Shown: in pieces, positions 57,439 to 64,000 of the stretch
Position numbering within the stretch: the stretch's first letter is position 1
Layout of the letters: each line of letters starts with the position of its first letter
NCBI GenBank assembly: GCA_003989065.1
Contig: RXIW01000001.1
Location: 152,803-216,802 of the forward strand
Source: Candidatus Competibacteraceae bacterium
Lineage (GTDB): Bacteria; Pseudomonadota; Gammaproteobacteria; Competibacterales; Competibacteraceae
Direction: 5' to 3'
Length of the DNA stretch: 64,000 bases
Made by a program: the position numbers and the translations under genes
The notes under the pieces: model-generated
The model's database searches: none
Seen by the model: the letters and a program-made list of their open reading frames with translations, nothing else
Told to the model about the DNA's origin: nothing

Positions 57439-59580
57439 ATGTCGAACCCACATCAAGTGGACGGGGCGACCCTAACGTTCAACGAATTTCCCCCCACCCC
57501 TTACGAAGAATGGCGCAAAGCCGTCGATAAGGCGCTAAAAGGTGCGCCGTTCGAAAAGCGGCTGATCACCAAGACCTATGAAAACATCGACCTCCAGCCC
57601 ATGTACCGGCAAGAAGACATCGAAGGCTTGCCACATCTGGACGGTTTGCCTGGCTTCGCGCCCTACCTGCGTGGCGCCACGCCGCTCGGCTATGTCGCTC
57701 ACAGCTGGGATATCGCGCAGGAAATGCCCTACGCCACGCCGGCAGCCTTCAACGAAGCCCTGCACGCTGACCTGACCCGTGGCCAAAACGCGGTCAACCT
57801 GGTGCTCGACCGTCCGACCCTGGCCGGCGTCGATGCCGATCAGGCCGAGGCCGACGATGTCGGTCGGGGTGGTCTGTCCATTTCCAGCGTCGCCGATCTG
57901 GCCCAGGCGCTGGATGGCGTCGATCTGGAAACCACTCCGCTGTTCATCCAGGCCAGCACCAGCGCCCTGACCTTCACCGGCCTGCTGGCGGCGCTGGTCC
58001 AGCAACAGGGCAAGTCGCTGACCAAGGTACGCGGCGCCATCGGCATGGACCCGCTAGGCCAGTTGGCCCGCGACGGTCGTCTGCCACGCGATCTGGACGG
58101 CATCTACGAGGTGATGGCCAAACTCACTGCCTGGGCCACCGCCCATGCGCCGCAGTTGCAAACCATCACCGTGCAGGGCAGCCCGTATCACAATGGCGGA
58201 GCCAGCACCACTCAGGAACTGGCGTTCGCGCTGGCCACGGCGGTCGAATATCTCCGCGCCCTGCAAGCGCGCGGCCTGAGCGTCGACGAAGCCGCTCCGC
58301 GCTTCCGCTTCTCGCTGTCGATCGGCTCCAATTTCTTCATGGAAATCGCCCGGCTGCGGGCGGCGCGGTTGTTGTGGACCAAGATCGTCCAGGCGTTCGG
58401 TGGTGGTGAAGCCGCGCAGAAGATGAGCCTGCACGCCCGCACCTCGGCCTGGAACCAGACCGTCTACGACCCGCACGTCAACCTGCTGCGCGCCACCACC
58501 GAAGCCTTCTCCAGTGCGGTCGGCGGTTGCGACAGCCTGCACATCTCGCCTTTCGACGAGCTGCTGCGGGTACCGGACGAATTCTCGCGCCGGGTCGCCC
58601 GCAACACCCACACCGTGCTGCGCGAGGAAAGCCACATCACCCGCACCGTCGATCCAGCCGGCGGTTCCTGGTACGTCGAAAACCTGACCGATGCGGTCGC
58701 CCGCAAGACCTGGGAAATCTTCCAGGACGTCGAAAAACTGGGCGGCATGGCCAAGGCGCTGGAGGCCGGCTGGCCGCAGGCGCAAATCGCCGACACCGCC
58801 GCCAAGCGCGCAGCCAACATCGCCAAGCGCAAGGATATCTTCGTCGGCACCAACATGTATCCGAACCTGAAGGAAACCCGGATCGAGCCCGCACCGGTCG
58901 ACGCCTGGGCGGTGCAATCGGAACGGACCGCGGCGCTCAAGCAGTATCGGGCGAGCGCCAACACCGCCTCGAAGCAGACGGCGCTAGATACGCTGGCCCA
59001 GGGCGGCGAAGTGGTCGCCAGCGCGATTCAAGCGGCGCTGGCCGGTGCGACTTTAGGTGAAATCGCCCAGGCAGCCCGCACCACCGCCAAGCCCGGCCCC
59101 ACCGCCACTGCGGTCCACGCCCATCGCGGCGCGCAAGCCTTCGAAGCCTTGCGGCAGGCGGCGGAATCCTACATCGCCCGCACCGGCCAACGCCCGGTGG
59201 TCTTCCTGGCCACCATGGGTCCGCTGACCCAGCACAAGGCCCGCGCCGACTTCGCCACCGCTTTCCTGGGTGTCGGCGGTTTCGAGACCATCTACCCGGC
59301 CGGCTTCGGCACGCCGGACGCCGCTGCCGAAGCGGCTTTGGGTTCCGGGGCCAAGGCGGTGGTGATCTGCTCCACCGACCCGACCTATCCTGAAATCGTG
59401 CCGCCGCTGGTCGAAAAGCTCAAGAAGGCCAATCCTGACCTGACCGTGCTGCTGGCCGGCTATCCCGCCGATCAGGTCGAAGCCTTCAAGGCCGCTGGCG
59501 TGGATGACTTCATCCATCTGGCCGCCAATTGCCAAGCTTTGTTGTCCACCTTGCAGAAAAAGATGGGGGTCGCCCAATGA
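57439..59580 (+). CDS. mutA: Methylmalonyl-CoA mutase small (beta) subunit
   Basis: 713 aa. GGAGG lies 6 bp before the ATG at 57439, so this start is preferred over the ATG two codons earlier. The barrel is recognisable ([45 protein letters not shown]). In the C-terminal half the cobalamin His loop DGHDRG of the catalytic subunit is replaced by [12 protein letters not shown], so it cannot bind B12 in the normal way and acts as the structural subunit. The stop overlaps mutB by 4 bp. Confidence 0.93.
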   Translation: MSNPHQVDGATLTFNEFPPTPYEEWRKAVDKALKGAPFEKRLITKTYENIDLQPMYRQEDIEGLPHLDGLPGFAPYLRGATPLGYVAHSWDIAQEMPYATPAAFNEALHADLTRGQNAVNLVLDRPTLAGVDADQAEADDVGRGGLSISSVADLAQALDGVDLETTPLFIQASTSALTFTGLLAALVQQQGKSLTKVRGAIGMDPLGQLARDGRLPRDLDGIYEVMAKLTAWATAHAPQLQTITVQGSPYHNGGASTTQELAFALATAVEYLRALQARGLSVDEAAPRFRFSLSIGSNFFMEIARLRAARLLWTKIVQAFGGGEAAQKMSLHARTSAWNQTVYDPHVNLLRATTEAFSSAVGGCDSLHISPFDELLRVPDEFSRRVARNTHTVLREESHITRTVDPAGGSWYVENLTDAVARKTWEIFQDVEKLGGMAKALEAGWPQAQIADTAAKRAANIAKRKDIFVGTNMYPNLKETRIEPAPVDAWAVQSERTAALKQYRASANTASKQTALDTLAQGGEVVASAIQAALAGATLGEIAQAARTTAKPGPTATAVHAHRGAQAFEALRQAAESYIARTGQRPVVFLATMGPLTQHKARADFATAFLGVGGFETIYPAGFGTPDAAAEAALGSGAKAVVICSTDPTYPEIVPPLVEKLKKANPDLTVLLAGYPADQVEAFKAAGVDDFIHLAANCQALLSTLQKKMGVAQ

Positions 59581-61754
59581 GTTCACCTGATTTCACTACG
59601 ATGCCTTATGGGGTCGACTTCCCCAAGCCCAGCTTCGCCGAATGGAAGGCGTCGGTGGAAAAAACCACCGGCAAGAGCCTGGAGCAGCTGGTGTCGGCCA
59701 CCATGGAGCAGATCGACGTCAAGCCGCTGTACACCAGCGACGACATCAAGGATCTGCAGCACCTGAAGTACGCCGCCGGCGTGCCGCCATTCCTGCGCGG
59801 CCCCTATCCGGCCATGTACGTGACTCAGCCGTGGACCGTGCGCCAATACGCCGGCTTCTCCACCGCCGAGGAATCCAACGCCTTCTACCGCCGCAATCTG
59901 GCCGCGGGTCAGAAGGGTCTGTCCATCGCCTTTGACCTGGCGACCCATCGCGGCTACGACTCCGATCATCCGCGGGTGGTCGGCGATGTCGGCAAGGCCG
60001 GCGTGGCCATCGACTCGATCCTGGATATGGAAGTGTTGTTCAGCGGCATTCCGCTCGATCAGATGTCGGTGTCGATGACCATGAACGGCGCGGTGTTGCC
60101 GGTCCTGGCCTTCTACATCGTCTCGGCCGAGGAACAGGGCGTTCCGCACGAAAAACTCACCGGCACCATTCAGAACGACATTCTGAAAGAGTACATGGTG
60201 CGCAACACCTACATTTACCCGCCCGATCCGTCGATTCGGATCATCGGCGACATCTTCGCCTACACCTCCAAGGAGATGCCCAAGTTCAACAGCATCTCGA
60301 TCTCCGGCTACCACATGCAGGAAGCCGGCGCGACCGCCGATCTGGAACTGGGCTACACCCTGGCCGACGGGCTGGAATATGTCCGCACCGGTATCAAAGC
60401 CGGCATGGACATCGACACCTTCGCCCCCCGGCTGTCGTTCTTCTGGGCCATTGGCATGAACTACTTCATGGAAGTAGCCAAGATGCGCGCCGGGCGGTTG
60501 CTGTGGGCCAAGATCATCAAGCAGTTCAACCCGAAGAACGAGAAGTCGATGGCGCTGCGCACGCATAGCCAGACTTCGGGTTGGAGCTTGACTGAGCAAG
60601 ACCCGTTCAACAACGTGGCGCGGACCTGCGTCGAAGCGCTGGCGGCGGCGCTGGGCCATACCCAGTCGCTGCACACCAACGCCCTGGACGAAGCCATTGC
60701 CCTGCCGACCGACTTCTCGGCCCGCATCGCCCGCAACACCCAGCTGTATCTGCAGGATGAAACGGCGATCTGCAAGGTACTGGACCCGTGGGGTGGTTCG
60801 TATTACGTCGAGGCGCTGACCAACGAGTTGATCAAGCGCGCCTGGGGTCACATCCAGGAAGTGGAAAGTCTGGGCGGTATGGCCAAGGCCATCGAAACCG
60901 GATTGCCCAAGATGCGCATCGAGGAAGCGGCGGCGCGGCGGCAAGCGCAGATCGACTCCGGCAAGGAAACCATCGTCGGCGTCAACAAGTACCGACTGGC
61001 GAAGGAAGATCCGCTGGAAATTCTGGCCATCGACAACACCGCCGTACGCGAAGCCCAGGTGCAACGCCTGCAGAAACTGCGCGCCAATCGCGACGAGACC
61101 AAGGTCAAAGCCTGTCTGACCGCCATCACCGAAGCGGCTAGTGCTGGCTCCGGCAATCTGCTGGAGAAAGCGGTGGAAGCCGCCCGCGCCCGTGCCTCGC
61201 TGGGTGAAATCTCCGATGCGATGGAGAAGGTGTTTGGCCGGCACAAGGCGGTCATCCGCGCCATCTCCGGCGTCTACAGCAGCGAGTTCGGTGACGCCGA
61301 GGAAATCGCCACGGTGCGCAAGATGGCCGACGAGTTCGAACAGAACGAAGGTCGTCGGCCGCGCATCCTGGTGGCCAAACTCGGTCAGGACGGTCACGAC
61401 CGGGGCGCCAAGGTCATCGCCACGGCCTTCGCCGACCTGGGCTTCGATGTCGACATCGGTGCGCTGTTCCAGACGCCGGAAGAAGTCGCCCGGCAGGCGG
61501 TGGAAAACGATGTGCATGTGGTCGGCATGAGTTCGCTGGCCGCCGGTCACAAAACGTTGTTGCCGCAGTTGATCGCCGAGCTGAAGAAGCTGGGCCGCGA
61601 GGACATCATGGTGGTCATTGGCGGCGTGATTCCCGCCCAGGACTACGAGTACCTCAAGGCCAACGGCGCTGCCGCCATCTTCGGCCCCGGCACGGTGATT
61701 CCGATCGCTGCGCAGAAGGTGTTGGTGGAGTTGAACGAGCGTTTAGCGGCGTAA
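59577..61754 (+). CDS. mutB: Methylmalonyl-CoA mutase large (alpha, catalytic) subunit
   Basis: 725 aa. It interconverts succinyl-CoA and methylmalonyl-CoA with adenosylcobalamin. Barrel segments include [53 protein letters not shown] with the active-site Tyr-His, and [19 protein letters not shown]. The B12 domain has DGHDRG at 605-610, the lower-ligand His. Start by ATGA overlap with mutA. The MeaB chaperone gene that commonly follows is absent; a hairpin and an AT-rich island come next. Confidence 0.97.
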   Translation: MSSPDFTTMPYGVDFPKPSFAEWKASVEKTTGKSLEQLVSATMEQIDVKPLYTSDDIKDLQHLKYAAGVPPFLRGPYPAMYVTQPWTVRQYAGFSTAEESNAFYRRNLAAGQKGLSIAFDLATHRGYDSDHPRVVGDVGKAGVAIDSILDMEVLFSGIPLDQMSVSMTMNGAVLPVLAFYIVSAEEQGVPHEKLTGTIQNDILKEYMVRNTYIYPPDPSIRIIGDIFAYTSKEMPKFNSISISGYHMQEAGATADLELGYTLADGLEYVRTGIKAGMDIDTFAPRLSFFWAIGMNYFMEVAKMRAGRLLWAKIIKQFNPKNEKSMALRTHSQTSGWSLTEQDPFNNVARTCVEALAAALGHTQSLHTNALDEAIALPTDFSARIARNTQLYLQDETAICKVLDPWGGSYYVEALTNELIKRAWGHIQEVESLGGMAKAIETGLPKMRIEEAAARRQAQIDSGKETIVGVNKYRLAKEDPLEILAIDNTAVREAQVQRLQKLRANRDETKVKACLTAITEAASAGSGNLLEKAVEAARARASLGEISDAMEKVFGRHKAVIRAISGVYSSEFGDAEEIATVRKMADEFEQNEGRRPRILVAKLGQDGHDRGAKVIATAFADLGFDVDIGALFQTPEEVARQAVENDVHVVGMSSLAAGHKTLLPQLIAELKKLGREDIMVVIGGVIPAQDYEYLKANGAAAIFGPGTVIPIAAQKVLVELNERLAA

Positions 61755-61771
61755 GGGTGATGTGAAGGATG

Positions 61772-61797
61772 GCAGGGTGGGCAAGTGCCCGCCCTGC
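61772..61797. terminator. Hairpin after mutB
   Basis: GCAGGGTGGGC/GCCCGCCCTGC, an 11-bp stem with one G-T pair and an AAGT loop, 17 bp after the mutB stop. There is no T-run. It marks the boundary between GC-rich core and AT-rich island. Confidence 0.6.
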
Positions 61798-61829
61798 TCG
61801 ACTTGCTTCATATCCATGGAATACTGAAA

Positions 61830-62027
61830 ATGAATATATTTTTCTGGATCATTAATCGATTCTCCTGGATCAATGTTCTATCTCGATGGTTTATGGAATT
61901 TTGGAGGGAATTGTCTCCAGAAACAAAACGGGAATTAATTGAAACGATTGTTAGATATTTCCAAGCCATTTTACATAAATATTATCAATACTATAAAAAC
62001 AGTAAGGATAAAAATGAAGACTTTTAA
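61830..62027 (+). CDS. Small Trp-rich protein, unknown function
   Basis: 65 aa from the ATG at 61830. The N-terminus MNIFFWIINRFSWINVLSRW is strongly hydrophobic and aromatic (five Trp in the first 40 residues), then an amphipathic segment, ELSPETKRELIETIVRYFQA, and a basic Tyr/Lys tail. Base composition is far more AT-rich than the neighbouring core genes, suggesting transfer. It overlaps the next gene by 14 bp. I do not recognise it; a small membrane-active protein is possible. Confidence 0.5.
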   Translation: MNIFFWIINRFSWINVLSRWFMEFWRELSPETKRELIETIVRYFQAILHKYYQYYKNSKDKNEDF

Positions 62028-62295
62028 AGAATTTACTAACTCTATAAATACACTCCCAGCTCTCCAAGACAAACTAACAAATACACTTGTGATTTCCCTT
62101 CAAGGACAAACCAAAATATCTGAGAATGAAAAAGAAAAATTTTCAAAAGAAATATCCAATACGATTCAAGATCAAGTATTTATATCTCAATTCAGCGACA
62201 AGATTGGCAGTCCCCTAGAAAACGAATCTGAAGAGGATTTTGTAAAACGTGGCAGTAACATATTAAGAAAAATGCTTTACGCAAAATTTTTATAA
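62014..62295 (+). CDS. Small Lys/Glu-rich protein, unknown function
   Basis: 93 aa from the ATG at 62014, with AAGGA about 6 bp upstream. It starts MKTFKEFTNSINTLPALQDK, is soluble, mainly helical and charged, and ends SNILRKMLYAKFL. Codon use is AT-rich like its overlapping upstream partner. The tight overlap suggests coupled translation and a joint role. I know no family for it. Confidence 0.5.
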   Translation: MKTFKEFTNSINTLPALQDKLTNTLVISLQGQTKISENEKEKFSKEISNTIQDQVFISQFSDKIGSPLENESEEDFVKRGSNILRKMLYAKFL

Positions 62296-62339
62296 TGCTC
62301 ATTTCCAAGCCGTGTAGTACCCTACCTGACTACCTGACT

Positions 62340-62506
62340 GAAGGTAGATATGTTGCTATGAATCCCGAAACAGGCACCACCGAGAAACCATTGAAGAGGC
62401 TCTTGCAAATTTGCGAGAAGCGACTGAAATTTACCTAGAAGAGTTTCCATTATAAATTAGCGGTTGTGCGATTCTCACCACTTTCCAAGTTGCAGAACAT
62501 GCCTAA
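62340..62506 (+). pseudogene. hicB: Decayed HicB-type antitoxin
   Basis: The frame at 62340 reads EGRYVAMNPETGTTEK, then must shift near 62388 to continue TIEEALANLREATEIYLEEFPL, meets an in-frame TAA at 62453, and goes on in the same frame with ISGCAILTTFQVAEHA to a TAA at 62504. This order (conserved ETIEEAL..LREA helix, LTTF tail) matches HicB antitoxins of the Arc/MetJ-tailed type. The 5' end is not recognisable. One frameshift and one stop make it non-functional. Confidence 0.75.
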
Positions 62507-62621
62507 TTTGCCAGTTGTTTCTGGTGCTGAAACTGTTCGTGCTCTGCAAAAGCTAGGTTTTATGATCGTTCGTCAATGAGGAAGCCATCTGGATTTGTCA
62601 AAGACCTTACTGCGCGCCTGA
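62499..62621 (+). pseudogene. hicA: Decayed HicA-type toxin
   Basis: The ATG at 62499 overlaps the end of the hicB remnant. The frame reads MPNLPVVSGAETVRALQKLG, then FMIVRQ, TGA at 62577, then GSHLDLSK, where a HicA would have RQRGSHxxL. The stop replaces the Arg and removes the catalytic His region; the rest of the ~80-aa toxin is not recognisable after about 62621. HicA toxins are mRNA interferases with a double-stranded RNA-binding fold. Confidence 0.78.
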
Positions 62622-62656
62622 ACTTAAATGACCTCGCGTACTGATGGAGGTATGCC

Positions 62657-63094
62657 ATGCCGACACCTGCCACCTACGAAACCGATTTCTACCTGTGGAC
62701 CCAGCAGCAAGCTGCGCTGTTGCGCCAAGGGCAGCTACAGGCAGTGGACGTGGCGAACCTGGCCGAGGAAATCGAAAGCATGGGCAAGAGCGACCGGCGC
62801 ACCTTGGGGAGTCACTTACGAAACGTTCTATTGCACCTGCTGAAATGGCGCTATCAGCCTGAACGACGCGGCGCTAGCTGGGAAAGCAGCATTCGCAATG
62901 GACGTGATGAAGTGGAGGCGATCTTAGCCGATAGTCCTAGCCTGGTTCCCCAACTACCCGCACTATTGGAAACCGAATATCGCCGTTCTCGCCGCAATGC
63001 GGTGAGCGAAACCGGCTTGCTGGCAACTACCTTCCCGGAAGTCTGTCCGTTCACAGTCGAACAAACCATGGACCCGGACTATTGGCCGGACTGA
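62657..63094 (+). CDS. DUF29 family protein
   Basis: 145 aa. The core VANLAEEIESMGKSDRRTLGSHLRNVLLHLLKWRYQPERRGASW and the C-terminal TGLLATTFPEVCPFTVEQTMDPDYWP are characteristic of DUF29, a helical family of unknown function common in cyanobacteria and some gammaproteobacteria and often found in tandem. GGAGG precedes the ATG by 8 bp. A paralogue follows 254 bp later. Confidence 0.88.
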   Translation: MPTPATYETDFYLWTQQQAALLRQGQLQAVDVANLAEEIESMGKSDRRTLGSHLRNVLLHLLKWRYQPERRGASWESSIRNGRDEVEAILADSPSLVPQLPALLETEYRRSRRNAVSETGLLATTFPEVCPFTVEQTMDPDYWPD

Positions 63095-63348
63095 ATTGAA
63101 TTTAGGCCATCAAGGGTAAGGCAGCGACTCGACACCAGGGTCAATCCAGTGATTTACAGCGCAGACAAAATCAATTGATTGATTTATATAACAATTTTTT
63201 GCGTTGAGCCATATCTAGGCCAGCACCACCAGCCGCCATGCCCATCTGGCGACGGATCCAGTTCGCCAAACCTGGAGCGCAGTGGCACCGCGATGCTATC
63301 CGCCCGCCATCCCCCTGCCGAAGTGATTCCGATCAAGAGGAACGCATC

Positions 63349-63783
63349 ATGAGCAGTAATCTACACCGGCAAGACTTTCGCGCCTGGACCCGCCAGTAAG
63401 CTGATCTGATCCAGGCTGGCCGGGTGAGTGAGTTGGATACCGTCAACCTGATTGATGAGATTGAAGACATGGGCGGAAGCCGCGAGCGGGAGTTGGAAAG
63501 CCAGCTTGGGGTCTTGCTGGCCCATTTGCTGAAATGGCGGCACCAGCCGGATCAGCGCGGGCGCAGCTGGCGCTTGACCATCGCGGAGCAACGCCGCCGC
63601 ATCGACCGCTTGCTGAAGCGCAACCCCAGCCTTAAGCCGCTGCTGACTGAAGCCCTGGAGGATGCCTACGGCGATGCTGTGCTGATGGCAGCCCGTGAAA
63701 CCGACCTGGACGAATCCACCTTCCCCACCGCCCGCCCTTTCGCCCTGGAGCATGTCTTGGACGCGAACTGGCTGGAGGAGTAA
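63349..63783 (+). pseudogene. Second DUF29 gene with in-frame stop at codon 17
   Basis: The ATG at 63349 has GAGG upstream and the frame reads MSSNLHRQDFRAWTRQ, TAA (63397-63399), ADLIQAGRVSELDTVNLIDE and on to 63783, 145 codons in all, the same length as the upstream paralogue. The rest is intact (EIEDMGGSRERELESQL, HLLKWRHQPDQRGRSW). The stop falls where the paralogue has Gln (QQQAALLRQGQ). A GTG at 63424 could restart translation but has no clear ribosome binding site. Confidence 0.8.
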
Positions 63784-63947
63784 GCCGCGCTTTCGCTCTG
63801 CCTAGGTTTGGCGACCGAACGGGCCGGAGACCTCACACCGGTCCTGGCGGGATTCCCTGCTTGTGGGGATTGCGCCATCACACGTGGTCTACTGATACCC
63901 ATAGATAACGCCGAAAACCTCTAACCGGCATTTGACCGACGAAAACG

Positions 63948-63972
63948 AAAAAGCCCTGCATCGCTGCAAGGC
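63948..63972 (-). terminator. Intrinsic terminator after the reverse-strand tRNA
   Basis: On the reverse strand GCCTTGCA/TGCAGGGC (8-bp stem with one G-T pair, 4-nt loop) is followed by TTTTT. It lies just downstream of the tRNA-like 3' end, as expected for a tRNA transcription unit leaving the window. Confidence 0.75.
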
Positions 63973-63983
63973 TTCGTTTTATT

Positions 63984-64000
63984 TGGTGGGCCGTGTGCGG
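63984..64000 (-). tRNA. 3' end of a tRNA gene (partial, at window edge)
   Basis: The reverse strand ends in CCGCACACGGCCCACCA: encoded CCA, discriminator A, a 7-nt acceptor strand ACGGCCC and the last bases of a T-stem. The acceptor strand would pair with GGGCCGT, as in some lysine tRNAs, but the anticodon is outside the window. Only 17 nt are visible, so this is a probable call supported by the terminator next to it. Confidence 0.55.

Noticed and set aside
59583..61550. A 655-codon reverse frame opposite mutB
   Set aside because: Same shadow effect; mutB is intact and conserved over the whole length.

Overview
The window looks like a chromosomal segment of a GC-rich gammaproteobacterium. 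hflD, rdgC, clpA/clpS, mnmA, a monofunctional-type relA and the dsbB/mtgA set all point there. A phasin, a glycogen branching enzyme, the glyoxylate shunt, a split methylmalonyl-CoA mutase and a long acetyl-CoA hydrolase/transferase suggest an organism that stores polyhydroxyalkanoate and glycogen and handles acetate and propionate, in the style of the Competibacteraceae. That lineage guess is inference; no rRNA is present to test it.

Layout. 1-6 kb: housekeeping genes (3' end of hemL, dsbB, a Rdx-type selenoprotein-like protein, mtgA, a flavodoxin, infA, clpS-clpA). 6.0-6.75 kb: a decayed LysR/aldo-keto reductase divergent pair. 6.76-9.8 kb: aceB and aceA. 10.2-12.7 kb: glk, phhB, a haem-binding DUF3365 protein and a Nudix hydrolase. 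12.8-17.5 kb: a complete branched-chain amino acid ABC transporter (livJ-H-M-G-F, reverse strand) with a terminator-like hairpin after the binding-protein gene. 17.7-25 kb: an Ala-rich coiled-coil membrane protein, rdgC, a phasin, mnmA-hflD, relA and a c-type cytochrome lipoprotein. 25.3-32 kb: glgB, acetyl-CoA hydrolase/transferase, a SnoaL-like protein, a YheT-type hydrolase and an orphan acyl carrier protein.

32.2-53.3 kb: a type VI secretion system (T6SS) in three transcription blocks. The reverse strand carries tssA-tssB-tssC and hcp-tagJ-tssE-tssF-tssG-tssH. The forward strand carries tagH, and then tssK-tssL-tssM-tagF-pppA. TssL carries an OmpA-like peptidoglycan-binding domain. No tssJ, vgrG/PAAR or ppkA was found in the window. 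The tssC-hcp gap holds, in the expected order, a 13-bp palindrome, a perfect IHF consensus and a -24/-12 (sigma-54) promoter pointing at hcp. This is the strongest regulatory finding here.

53.4-61.8 kb: sulfite reductase with its DUF934 partner, a pirin, a VOC protein that is probably the methylmalonyl-CoA epimerase, and mutA-mutB. 61.8-64.0 kb: a variable locus. It holds an AT-rich overlapping pair of unknown small genes, a decayed hicBA toxin-antitoxin pair, two tandem DUF29 genes (the second with an in-frame stop), and, at the window edge, what looks like the 3' end of a reverse-strand tRNA gene with its terminator. No insertion sequence, integrase or CRISPR array was seen.
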